Assembly: GCF_004118325.1 (NCBI RefSeq)
Contig: NZ_RDFA01000002.1
Coordinates: 377,001-441,000 of the forward strand
Origin: Halorientalis pallida
GTDB taxonomy: Archaea; Halobacteriota; Halobacteria; Halobacteriales; Haloarculaceae
Length of the DNA: 64,000 bases
Direction: 5' to 3'
The notes below the pieces were generated by a model that saw only the letters and a program-made list of their open reading frames with translations, had not been told where the DNA came from and did no database searches. Numbering within the stretch: the first letter of the stretch is position 1; every line of letters starts with the position of its first letter. The position numbers and the translations under genes are program-made. This document shows positions 25,192 to 34,510 of this stretch, piece by piece.

Positions 25192-26199
25192 TTACTCGAC
25201 TTCGACGAGTTGCTTGCCGATGTTGACGCCGTCGAACAGCCCCAGGAACGCCTCGGGCATGTTCTCGAAGCCCTCGGTGACGGTCTCGCGGTACTGCACG
25301 TCGCCGGTCTGGACCCACTCGGCCAGCTGTTCGGTCGCCTCGCCGAACCGGCCCGCCCAGTCCCGGACGAGCAGGCCCTCGACGCGGGCGCGGGTCTCGA
25401 TCAGGCCCGCCAGCTTCCGGGGTCCCATCGGGCGTTCGGTGGCGTTGTACAGGGAGATCTGACCACAGACGGCGACGCGGGCCCGGACGTTCAGGTGGGC
25501 GAAGGCGGCGTCGGTGATCTCGCCGCCGACGTTGTCGAAGTAGGCGTCGACCCCGTCGGGACAGGCCTCCCCGACCGCGGCGTAGAGGTTGTCGGCCTCC
25601 TTGTAGTTGATGCCGGCGTCGAAGCCCAGTTCCTCGGTGAGCCAGTCGATCTTCTCGTCCGCGCCGGCGATGCCGACCACGCGAGCGCCCGCGAGCTTGC
25701 TGATCTGACCGACGACCGATCCCACTGCGCCCGCCGCACCCGAGACCAGCACGGTGTCGCCGGGTTCGGGCTCGGCGACTTCGAGCGTCCCGAAGTAGGC
25801 CGTCCGGCCGGGCATTCCCAGCACGCCCAGCGCCGTCGAGACGGGCGCGAGGTCCGGGTCGACGGGCTGGAGGTCGTCCCCGTCGGCCACGGCGTACTCG
25901 GCCCAGCGCAGGTTGCCCGTGGCCACGTCGCCTTCCTCGAACTCCGGGTGGTTGGATTCGACCACGTCGCCGACGACGCCGGCCTGCATCACGTCGCCCA
26001 CGTCCCACGGTTCGGCGTAGGACTCGGCGTCGCGCATCCGGCCGCGCATGTACGGGTCGACCGAGAGATAGCGCGACTCCACGAGGACCTCGCCGTGGTC
26101 CGGTTCGGGAATCTCCGATTCTCGGAGGTCGAAGTTGTCCATCGTCGGTTCACCTGTCGGTCGGCTCTCCAGAATCCACTGCCGGTTTGTGCCAGCCAT
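25192..26199 (-). CDS. MDR-family NADPH-dependent oxidoreductase
   Basis: A 335-residue enzyme of the quinone-reductase/leukotriene-B4-dehydrogenase branch of the MDR family, started at MAGTNRQWILESRPTG. It has the nucleotide-binding motif SGAAGAVGSVVGQ, the GIAGADEKIDWLTEELGFDAGINYKE segment and a DAYFDNVGGEI motif; no catalytic-zinc Cys cluster is present. These enzymes reduce alpha,beta-unsaturated carbonyls or quinones. The upstream start region is shared with a divergent VOC gene (109 bases between starts). Confidence 0.85.
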   Translation of the reverse strand: MAGTNRQWILESRPTGEPTMDNFDLRESEIPEPDHGEVLVESRYLSVDPYMRGRMRDAESYAEPWDVGDVMQAGVVGDVVESNHPEFEEGDVATGNLRWAEYAVADGDDLQPVDPDLAPVSTALGVLGMPGRTAYFGTLEVAEPEPGDTVLVSGAAGAVGSVVGQISKLAGARVVGIAGADEKIDWLTEELGFDAGINYKEADNLYAAVGEACPDGVDAYFDNVGGEITDAAFAHLNVRARVAVCGQISLYNATERPMGPRKLAGLIETRARVEGLLVRDWAGRFGEATEQLAEWVQTGDVQYRETVTEGFENMPEAFLGLFDGVNIGKQLVEVE

Positions 26200-26308
26200 G
26201 ACACATGGCGACGAGCGTCTCCCTGTTGAGTGTTCGGGTCCAGCATCCGGACGCTGGCACTCTGGGACCGCCGACAGGCCCAAGCGAACCCCGCCCCTAC
26301 GGCGTGCC

Positions 26309-26920
26309 ATGACAGACGATACCCCCGAAGTGACCGCGGACCTCCCGGACAGTCCGATCCACACCACTGGCACCGATCACATCACGCTTGTCGGGAGCAA
26401 CGAGGAGGACACCATCGCCTTCTACCGCGACCTCCTTGGCATGCCGCTGGTCTTGCGCCAGCCCAACCTCGACGATCCCTCGTCGACGCACCTGTTTTTC
26501 GACACCGGCGACGGCCGCATCATCACTTTCTTCGTCGGCGACCGCCCGTCGAACCGGCAACCGCCCCGCGGCGGCGTCGGGGGCGTCCACCACCTCGCGC
26601 TCTCGATCGACCCCGAGCGGTTCGTCGAGATCCGCGAGGCCCTGGAGGCGGCCGACCGCCACTACAACGAGTTCGACCGCGGTATCTTCCACTCGCTGTA
26701 CACCCGCGACCACAACGGCTTTCTGCTGGAACTCTCGACGGACAAGTTCTCCATCCCCGACGAGCGCTACGGTGAGGTGCTGGCGACCGCCCAGCGCATC
26801 CGGGAGGAGGCCGGCGCTGACTTCGCCCGTGAGGAGGACGTGGAGGCGGCCCTGGACGAACTCGGCATCGAGTACGAGAAGGTCGAACTCCCGGACGCGC
26901 CGAGCGGTTCGGAACTCTAG
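26309..26920 (+). CDS. VOC-superfamily (glyoxalase/dioxygenase-like) protein
   Basis: A 203-residue protein with two VOC half-modules: TGTDHITLVGSNEEDTIAFYRDLLGMPLV and GGVHHLALSIDPERF. A metal-ligand His sits at the start of each half and a Glu occurs in GFLLELSTD. The upstream in-frame extension to 26135 is not protein-like. The C-terminal ~50 residues are an acidic helical tail. Function within the superfamily (glyoxalase, extradiol dioxygenase, fosfomycin-type) is not readable. Its stop codon lies three bases from the left copy of the 23-base repeat. Confidence 0.8.
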   Translation: MTDDTPEVTADLPDSPIHTTGTDHITLVGSNEEDTIAFYRDLLGMPLVLRQPNLDDPSSTHLFFDTGDGRIITFFVGDRPSNRQPPRGGVGGVHHLALSIDPERFVEIREALEAADRHYNEFDRGIFHSLYTRDHNGFLLELSTDKFSIPDERYGEVLATAQRIREEAGADFAREEDVEAALDELGIEYEKVELPDAPSGSEL

Positions 26921-26923
26921 AAG

Positions 26924-26946
26924 GCCCGGTAGTACTGCGGGGGCAC
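26924..26946. repeat. Left copy of a perfect 23-base direct repeat (islet boundary)
   Basis: The 23 bases here are identical to 29614-29636. Read on the minus strand with its neighbours it spells the end of the OYE protein as VPPQYYRAF followed by TAG. The TAG overlaps the VOC stop codon, which suggests this is the original 3' end of the OYE gene. Confidence 0.85.
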
Positions 26947-27018
26947 ATTTCAGATATGCTAGTATAATTGTCTGGGGATAATATAGTTACTTCAGTCAGA
27001 ATCTCTCGAGGAATGAGA

Positions 27019-27297
27019 TTAGCCCGTGTTGACAGCTCTTTTGCCCGCCCCTTTGGAAGTTGGCGGTGATGACGAGCCTGGAATGAGGTTTGCCGGGAGT
27101 ACCGGTATCTCCGGAAGAACATCCATCGGCTTCCGGTAATCGTGACCGAGATGCTCCATCAGACCCTGAATTGCGAGAAGTACTCAGTCGGCATATCCGT
27201 CTTTTCCCGGTTGATACGCTGGAGTAGGATCTCCAACAACCACTTTTTGAGCAAACGAGACAACTGTCTTCGTGAACCGGGCAATCTTCGTGAGCAC
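27019..27297 (-). pseudogene. Remnant of the N-terminal part of an IS5-type transposase
   Basis: Reading the minus strand from 27297 gives VLTKIARFTKTVVSFAQ, then VVVGDPTPAYQPGKDGYAD and an in-frame TGA. After a frame shift the sequence continues LLAIQGLMEHLGHDYRKPMDVLPEIPVL to TAA at 27019. The pattern (FTKTVVSFAQ ... GYAD / LLAIQGLMEHLGHDYRKPMDVL) resembles the N-terminus of haloarchaeal IS5-family transposases. It has no clear start, a stop, a frame shift and no catalytic core, so it is dead. Confidence 0.5.
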
Positions 27298-27430
27298 ACC
27301 TCAACTGTCTCACTTTGCCTCTGAATAATAGGTGTGTAGAATTGTTCCCGCACTACGAATAGATTTCGTCACGTCCACATATCAACAAACTCCAGGTATT
27401 AAAAGTCGATTCGGACACGTCTTCAATGTG

Positions 27431-28963
27431 TTAGGACTGTGAACGAGTTTCGACGATTCGATTTATCAGGAAGTGTTGATCAGGGAGTATTTCAGTCTTT
27501 GACGAGTACTCCAAGACGTATTCATTTCCGTCTGTGGATTCAATAACGATTGTATCACGGGATTTCCCGCTATCCATAATCTCAGACCAGAGCGTATCGA
27601 ATTCTTCCGGCCCCTGGTAGAATTCCCGAACTGAACGGCCCAGAAGGTTCTTTCGAGACATCCCTAGTACAGATGCCGTCTCGGCATTCGCATCGAGTAT
27701 TCGTGCGTCATCGTTGAGAAACACCATCGCATCGGGGGCCTCTTCAAACGCTGCTTCGTACCTGTCTCTGGCTCGTTGGAGTTTTAGTATCCCTTGTTTA
27801 CTCCCCGTGCCCGCAGTCCGTGGAAGGCTTACAGTTAGGGTCGTTCCCTCAGCGGAAACACTCGGCTCAATTCTCCCATCATGACTGGTGACAATCCAAT
27901 AAGTAATCCAGAGTCCCAACCCCCTCCCGTGCGAGAGCGGCAGCTCTTCGCCGTGGCTGAGGACATCTGCTTCGATGTCAGGGAGTCCCGGCCCAGTGTC
28001 AGCAATTTGGATCGATACCGTGCTGTCGGTGTCATCAATCGTTAGTGTGACACTCGGTGAGTTCCCTCCGTGCTTGGCCGCGTTTTCGATCAGCTCTCTT
28101 AGTCCGCGCTTGAGGCTCGGCATCACCTCCGCTCTCACTGGCTCGTCTGCTTGCAGTTCAATAGTGGCGTCTGGATACGACTCAGCGACGGTGTCGGCAG
28201 TATCCTCAACCAAGGTGGTGATATCTGTTAGTTCGTATTCCGACTCGGCGTTAACGATAACATCAAGCTCACGGGCCTTCTGACACAACTCGAGCAGTTC
28301 ATCGATATGCTGGAATGCGGTCGCGCCCGGTCGGTCGTCCTCCAGTTGCTCGGCCATCAACTGTACGTGGCCCCGAATCACAGACATATCGTTTCGTAGG
28401 TTGTGTCGGAGAACTCTGTTGAGGATTTTGGCGCGGTTCGTTTCTCTTGTAAGTTCCGAATCAAACTGTCGGTGAACAAGTTCACGTTCGAAAACTTGCG
28501 CGGTGAGCGTGACGAACAGAAAATCTGCGTCGCTAAATGGTTCGGGTCGTGGTTCCACGCCAACGAAACCCAGTGTGCCATACAGCCCTTTGTTTACTTT
28601 GATCGGCGTACCAATGTAGCAGCCGGGCTGAAGGTCTTCGGATGTCTCTTGAGCAAAGTCTGTCTCCAACACATTATGAAGTGCGACGATGCCATCTTCT
28701 TTCACCGTCCGCCAGCAATGCCTGTCGATAAATTCGGATTTTTTTCCGAGGTCAGAAGCCCGATCTGTGGGTTCAGCAGAAGCGACTACAGTTATTTTGT
28801 CGGTCTGGTCATTGACGCGAGATAGATATCCTTGTTCGAGGCCGAGGTACTGGTTCCCGATATGCAGTACATCACGGACTCTATCGTGAAATGGAGCATC
28901 CTGCCTGATAACTGATTTTATCCTCCGAATTGTCTCCATTACCGACTGATCAGAGCCCATCAT
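27431..28963 (-). CDS. Sensor histidine kinase: GAF - HisKA - HATPase - C-terminal PAS
   Basis: A 510-residue cytosolic kinase. Residues ~15-165 form a GAF-like sensor (YLSRVNDQTDKITVV ... GCYIGTPIKVNKGLYGTLGFVG), similar to the GAF of the LOV kinase at 55.8-57.7 kb. The H-box is LNRVLRHNLRNDM with phospho-acceptor His187, followed by the HATPase N-box (LRELIENAAKHGG), G1 (IADTGPGLP) and G2 (GRGLGLWI). A PAS domain (EAAFEEAPDAMVFLNDD, MSRKNLLGRSVREFYQG) comes after the ATPase, which is an unusual order. It sits alone in the islet and has clearly lower GC than its surroundings. Confidence 0.85.
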   Translation of the reverse strand: MMGSDQSVMETIRRIKSVIRQDAPFHDRVRDVLHIGNQYLGLEQGYLSRVNDQTDKITVVASAEPTDRASDLGKKSEFIDRHCWRTVKEDGIVALHNVLETDFAQETSEDLQPGCYIGTPIKVNKGLYGTLGFVGVEPRPEPFSDADFLFVTLTAQVFERELVHRQFDSELTRETNRAKILNRVLRHNLRNDMSVIRGHVQLMAEQLEDDRPGATAFQHIDELLELCQKARELDVIVNAESEYELTDITTLVEDTADTVAESYPDATIELQADEPVRAEVMPSLKRGLRELIENAAKHGGNSPSVTLTIDDTDSTVSIQIADTGPGLPDIEADVLSHGEELPLSHGRGLGLWITYWIVTSHDGRIEPSVSAEGTTLTVSLPRTAGTGSKQGILKLQRARDRYEAAFEEAPDAMVFLNDDARILDANAETASVLGMSRKNLLGRSVREFYQGPEEFDTLWSEIMDSGKSRDTIVIESTDGNEYVLEYSSKTEILPDQHFLINRIVETRSQS

Positions 28964-29600
28964 GCCAATTATCCTTTTTTGTGAAAAAGGGTTTCAGGCC
29001 GCAGGCAGAATTTGCTGCCATGATCGCGGAACTCCCCGGATTGTCTCCGCGTTGGTAGTTGGTGGTGGCGACGACGAGACGAAGTCACAGCCTGCGGAAC
29101 GACTGCGTTCGTTCATCGATGTGGGTTCGGGAGTGAGTACACCCGAGGCCGGAGTCGTTCACCGATTTCCTAACTCGTTCGAATTTAGTGCGGTGGTTAG
29201 ACGTCTCGTCCAGCGGCGATTAGTTCGGCTGAATGTTCGCACCGCATTCGTCGATACGGGCTTGGCCTCTGTCGTTGATGTCCTTCAGATTGGCAGCGCT
29301 TCGGGCGTCGTACGGAAACTGTCACGACCTCCGATGAGCAGGCATCGTTTTCACGTCGGTTGCGTCGATACAACAGGGCAGAGTCAGATGGCACTCATTC
29401 ACCTGTCAGAACAAAGCCCGACTTCTATATCCAGTAGACTGATTCTGACGGAGTCTCGATAGAACATCATACGACAGGTCATCGCTCACCTGAACTCAGT
29501 CCCCTCACAGAGACCTATCCGCAATATCGGATTCAGACAGATGTGGCGTATTTTGGACATTTCGGCTCCAGAGCGTTCGATTTCAGTTTTACCATGTCTA
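28964..29600. other. AT-richer non-coding part of the islet
   Basis: No convincing gene. A plus-strand open frame (28962-29462) is not protein-like. On the minus strand near 29230-29390 a basic stretch (ALLYRRNRREND) looks like decayed coding sequence, but I cannot name it. The last 150 bases before the OYE stop are AT-rich. Confidence 0.4.
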
Positions 29601-30713
29601 CTAGTAGATGTTCGCCCGGTAGTACTGCGGGGGCACGTCCACCTCGTCCTCCCGCCCCAGTTTTTGCGCGGCGTGGAGCGTGAAGTAGGGATCACGCAGA
29701 TGCTCGCGGCCGACGATCGCGAGATCGGCCCGGCTATTTCGCACGAGGGAATCGGCCTGTTCAGGTGTCGTGATGCCGCCGACGGCCCCGATCTGCAGCT
29801 CTTCGGGGGCCGCGTCACAGCCCTCCCTGACCCGGCGGCCGTAGCGGATCTGGTAGCCCGGGCCACCCGATGGGACCTGCTGGTCGGGGTGGATGCCCCC
29901 ACAGGATACGTCGAGCAGGTCGACGCCGGCCTCGCTGACCCGTTCGGCGAAACGGATCGACTGGTCGACGGTCCAGGACTCTCGGTCCGGGAGCCAGTCG
30001 GTCGCGGAGATACGGACGAAGAGGGGGTTCTCGGCGGGCCATACCTCGCGGACGGCCTCGACGACTTCGAGGGGGAACCGGATGCGGGACTCGAAATCGC
30101 CCCCGTAGTCGTCCTCGCGGGTGTTCGTGACGGGCGAGAGGAACTCGTGGAGGAGATAACCGTGGGCGGCGTGGACCTCGGCGATCTCGAAGCCGGCGTC
30201 CAGCGCGCGGCGGGCCGCGTCGGCGAAGGACTCCCGCACGTCGTCGAGGTCGGCCTCGGTCATCGCGCGCGTCGGCGGCGCGTCCTCCTCGTAGGGGTAG
30301 GGCTCGTCGGTCGGGGCGACGGTCTCCCAGCCGCCGTCGTCGGGCTGGAGCGGGTCCCCACCCTCCCAGGGGCGGGCCGTCGCGGCCTTCCGCCCGGCGT
30401 GGGCCAGCTGGATCGCGGGGACGCTCCCCTGCTCGCGGACGAACTCGGTGCTCCCTTCGAGCGCGTCGGTGTGCTCCTCGCTCCAGATGCCCAGGTCCTC
30501 CGGGGAGATCCGGCCACGGGGCTCGACGGCGGTGGCTTCTGTCATCACGACCCCCGCGCCGCCGACGGCGCGGCTGGCCAGGTGCTGAAAGTGCCAGTCC
30601 GTCGCGAGGCCGTCGCGGTCGTCACAGGAGTACTGGCACATCGGCGAGACCATCACGCGATTCGGTAGCGTCGTTTCCGACAGCGTCAGCGACGTAAAGA
30701 GATCGTCCGTCAT
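29601..30713 (-). CDS. NADH:flavin oxidoreductase / old yellow enzyme (YqjM-like), 3' end rewritten by the islet
   Basis: A 370-residue FMN enzyme, started at MTDDLFTSLTLSETTLPN. Motifs include NRVMVSPMCQYS, the active-site HAGRKA segment, EVHAAHGYLLHEFLSP with its catalytic Tyr/His region, and AIVGREHLRDPYFTLHAAQKLG. It reduces activated alkenes with NAD(P)H. The C-terminus reads VPPQYYRANIY, whereas the left repeat copy predicts the ancestral ending VPPQYYRAF. The last few codons therefore come from islet DNA. The catalytic core is unaffected. Confidence 0.9.
   Translation of the reverse strand: MTDDLFTSLTLSETTLPNRVMVSPMCQYSCDDRDGLATDWHFQHLASRAVGGAGVVMTEATAVEPRGRISPEDLGIWSEEHTDALEGSTEFVREQGSVPAIQLAHAGRKAATARPWEGGDPLQPDDGGWETVAPTDEPYPYEEDAPPTRAMTEADLDDVRESFADAARRALDAGFEIAEVHAAHGYLLHEFLSPVTNTREDDYGGDFESRIRFPLEVVEAVREVWPAENPLFVRISATDWLPDRESWTVDQSIRFAERVSEAGVDLLDVSCGGIHPDQQVPSGGPGYQIRYGRRVREGCDAAPEELQIGAVGGITTPEQADSLVRNSRADLAIVGREHLRDPYFTLHAAQKLGREDEVDVPPQYYRANIY
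29614..29636. repeat. Right copy of the 23-base direct repeat (inside the OYE gene)
   Basis: Identical to 26924-26946. It encodes VPPQYYR near the C-terminus of the OYE protein on the minus strand. The sequence diverges immediately on both sides, as expected for a junction of inserted DNA. Confidence 0.85.
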
Positions 30714-30857
30714 CACGGACCGAACACGGTGCCAGCGCAAATCCCCGGTGTTCGCGGCGAGACGGGCCGGTTTCGCGCTGACGATAGGTTGAACGGGTGA
30801 ACTCTTTTATTGTTTAGTAATCGATGAATGTGAGAAAAACGGCGCTGTCGTTTCGGT

Positions 30858-31666
30858 ATGGAATCGCAACACACGAGACAGGGGCAGGTCGTCTCGCCGC
30901 CGGACGGGCCGGTCGGCGGGGTCGAAGTGCAGGTCGTCGACGCGGACCCCGGTACCGACGACTTCCTCGGAGCCGACACGACGAACGGCGACGGCGAGTA
31001 CGCGGTGACGGTCGACCTCGACGACGCGGGTGGGGCGAGCGAGGACGACCCGGAGATTCACCTCCGCTTTCGCCGCGGCGAGGACACCCGCCACGAGGAG
31101 GCGATGACGCTCGCGTCGAGGTCGTCGACCGAGGTCGACTCCGTGACAGTCTCGGTCGGGAGCGGAAGCGGGACGACCTCGATGCGCCACCACGCCACGG
31201 TCGAACACCGCGGGATGTCGACCGTCCCGCGGGACCCGGCCCACCCCGGACAGGGGCGGTTCGGGCGGATGTTCCCCCCTCGAAACTGTCCCCGGACCTG
31301 CTCGACCTGCCGTTCGTCGCGGAGACCAGACCGCCGTTCGAGCGGTCGCTGGCCTCCCGGAACATCGTCCGGGGGCGACGGCTCGGTCTGCCGTCCGGGC
31401 AGTCGGTCGCCAGCGCGATGGACGTGACCGTCCTCGACAACGAGGACATCGGCTTCGACGAGGCGCTGGCCCGCGAGCAGACCGGCGGCACACGGTTCGG
31501 CACCGTCGGCAGTCGGATCGTCGCCGAAGTGCTGATCGGCCTGATCACCTCCGACCCCGGCTCGTTCCGCACTGTGCAGCCCGGCTGGGAGCCGGAACTG
31601 CCCGCGCACGACGCCGGCGGGAAATTCGGGATGGCCGACCTGGTGGCGTTCGCGCTGGACTACTGA
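30858..31666 (+). pseudogene. Haem-peroxidase-like gene with large internal deletion and frame shift
   Basis: The first frame starts MESQHTRQGQVVSPPDGP and encodes a transthyretin/carboxypeptidase-regulatory-like beta domain (GVEVQVVDADPGTDDFLG ... DGEYAVTVDLDD). It then enters a RHHATVEHRGM ... GRFGRMFPP segment like the start of an animal-type haem peroxidase. Near 31280 the meaningful frame switches: KLSPDLLDLPFVAETRPPF, SLASRNIVRGRRLGLPSGQ and the end up to LVAFALDY, typical of the peroxidase C-terminus. The central ~350 residues with the haem ligands are missing, so the gene is inactive. A TATA-like TTTTATTG lies just upstream. Confidence 0.65.
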
Positions 31667-31705
31667 TCCCCGGCATTGACCTTCCGGGCGGTCGTGGCTC
31701 CGGTC

Positions 31706-32311
31706 ATGCCAAGCTGGGACGAACGGTTCCGCGCGGGCGAGTACCCGCAGGACCCCGAGCCCGATCCGTTGCTCGAACGCGCCGTCGACGCCTTCCCCGA
31801 GGGCCGCGCACTGGACGTGGCGACCGGCACCGGCCGCAACGCCGTCTTCCTCGCGGACGAGGGGTACCGCGTCGACGCGCTCGACCAGTCACGGGCGGGT
31901 CTGGAGATCACCCGCGAGAACGCCCGCGAGCGGGGCGTCGCCGACCGCCTCGAACTCGTCCAGACGGACGTGGCGAGCCACGCGTTCCCCGAATCGCGGT
32001 ACGCCGTGGTCACGGTCAGTTTCTACCGGGCGCTCGACCGCCTCGCCGACATCGAGGCCGCGCTGGAACCCGGCGGCTACCTGTTCGTCCAGCACCACCT
32101 CCGGACCACGGACGCAGTGGACCGGGGCCCCAGCACGGAGCGGTACCGCTTCGCCGCCAACGAACTCCTGCGGGCCTGCCTGGACCTCACCGTCGTCCAC
32201 TACGACGAGCGGACCGAACGGCGCGACGGCCGCCGCGGGGCCACGGCTCGGGTACTGGCCCGCAACTCGACCGGCCAGCGTCAGTCCTACCCGGAAATTC
32301 CGTCGCCCTGA
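31706..32311 (+). CDS. Class I SAM-dependent methyltransferase (TehB-like)
   Basis: A 201-residue protein started at MPSWDERFRAGEYP, a start typical of the TehB-like group. Motif I is ALDVATGTGRNAVFLADEGYRVDALDQS, followed by LVQTDVASHAFPES, VTVSFYRALDRLADIEAALEPGGYLFVQHHLRT. The YxxGExP-type N-terminus (WDERFRAGEYP) is shared with tellurite-resistance and thiopurine methyltransferase relatives. Substrate unknown. It lies 39 bases after the dead peroxidase. Confidence 0.8.
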   Translation: MPSWDERFRAGEYPQDPEPDPLLERAVDAFPEGRALDVATGTGRNAVFLADEGYRVDALDQSRAGLEITRENARERGVADRLELVQTDVASHAFPESRYAVVTVSFYRALDRLADIEAALEPGGYLFVQHHLRTTDAVDRGPSTERYRFAANELLRACLDLTVVHYDERTERRDGRRGATARVLARNSTGQRQSYPEIPSP

Positions 32312-32377
32312 AGAGGGGTTTGTTTACACACAGGTTGCTTTCCGAGTGAGTGCTTAACACCGTAATCTGTTCCCGGA

Positions 32378-32387
32378 ATATATTTTA
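32378..32387 (+). promoter_or_regulatory. TATA box of the second acyl-CoA dehydrogenase gene
   Basis: ATATATTTTA is centred about 28 bases before the ATG at 32411. The match and spacing are strong for a leaderless haloarchaeal transcript. Confidence 0.65.
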
Positions 32388-32410
32388 CAGGACAGCCACT
32401 ATAGTGGAGT

Positions 32411-33547
<1,137 letters not shown>

Positions 33548-33634
33548 ATCGAACCACGCGTCCGTCCCCTTCTTTCGGAACCGCCGACCGGCCACTCGTC
33601 CGTCGGCCGAGAACCGACTGTCCTGCCGACCGTC

Positions 33635-34369
33635 TCAGTCCTCGGCTACCTCGACGGTGATCTCCTCGGTCGCCACCCGCGGGAGTCGCCAGTCGATAGC
33701 CAGCCCTACCTCCCGGTGAGAGGGTGTCGCGACGACCTCGAGCGTCCGGTCGGCGGCCGCCCCGGTGTAGGGAGCCGCGGCCATCAGCCGCGCCACGTCG
33801 GCCCGGGAGACGGCACCCCACAGGCCCGTCTCCGCCGGCGCGACGGTCACGTCGTCGGTCCGTCGGCCGTTCGTCAGCACGCCCGGTCGGAGGATCGTGT
33901 GGCGCACGTCCGCCTCCCGGATCGCGGCCTCGGCGCGGGCCTTGGCGTCCTGGATCGGGCCGATGGCCGCGTCGAAGACACGCGCCAGTACGCTCCCGCC
34001 CTCGCCGCCGACCCCCAGCGCCGACTCCATGACGAACGCCTCGGCCCCCGCGTCGACAGCCGCCTCCAGCAACGCGATAGTGCCCGCCCCGTCGACGAAC
34101 TCGTCGGCCGTCAGCACGGCACTCGGCGTCGATCCGACCGCCGAGAGCACGACGTCGACGCCCTCGACGGCCGCGTCCAGTCCGGTTCCCGCGAGCAGGT
34201 CGCCGACGACCACCTCGTCGGCCCCGAGCGCTCGGAGTCGGTCGGTCTTCGCCTCGTCGCGGGTCAGCGCCCGGATCGTCGGGTCACGGCCGTCCAGCAC
34301 CCGCAGGATCTCCCGTCCGGTTCCACCGCTCGCTCCGGCCACCAGTACGGTCGCTCGGTTCTCGTCCAT
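33635..34369 (-). CDS. NAD(P)-binding atypical SDR (NmrA-like)
   Basis: A 244-residue protein started at MDENRATVLVAGASGGTG. The GASGGTGREIL nucleotide motif is of the atypical SDR type (GxxGxxG), followed by ALTRDEAKTDRLRALGADEVVVGDL, VVLSAVGS and HTILRPGVLTNGRRT. There is no YxxxK, so it may bind NAD(P) as a sensor or act as a NADH-dehydrogenase-like or epimerase-like enzyme. Divergent from the MFS gene. Confidence 0.8.
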   Translation of the reverse strand: MDENRATVLVAGASGGTGREILRVLDGRDPTIRALTRDEAKTDRLRALGADEVVVGDLLAGTGLDAAVEGVDVVLSAVGSTPSAVLTADEFVDGAGTIALLEAAVDAGAEAFVMESALGVGGEGGSVLARVFDAAIGPIQDAKARAEAAIREADVRHTILRPGVLTNGRRTDDVTVAPAETGLWGAVSRADVARLMAAAPYTGAAADRTLEVVATPSHREVGLAIDWRLPRVATEEITVEVAED

Positions 34370-34510
34370 ACCGACCGTTCGGCCGGGAGAGCAAAGACTC
34401 ACACGCCGGTGGGACCCGCTCGGGAGCGGGTCCGAACGCAGGTGTGTCACACTGAGTCGTGGCGCTCCGAAGTCGTGTCACCCAAGCACGTCGGGATCGG
34501 ACGGGGAGGC

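Larger units (their letters stand above)
26924..29613. mobile_element. AT-richer 2.7-kb islet inserted at the 3' end of the OYE gene
   Basis: A perfect 23-base direct repeat bounds this stretch. Its base composition and codon use (lower GC, many A/T third positions) differ sharply from both flanks. The interior holds a sensor kinase (27431-28963), a decayed transposase (27019-27297) and non-coding DNA. No intact integrase or transposase remains. The arrangement fits site-specific integration into the 3' end of a protein gene with reconstitution of the gene end, followed by loss of the recombinase; recombination between repeats is another route. Confidence 0.65.

Noticed and set aside
28962-29462. 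166-codon plus-strand frame in the islet
   Set aside because: No domain and unusual composition; treated as non-coding remnant DNA.
26924-29636. The 23-base repeats as an ordinary IS target-site duplication
   Set aside because: Known IS5-type and similar elements make much shorter duplications, and no terminal inverted repeats are seen next to the copies.
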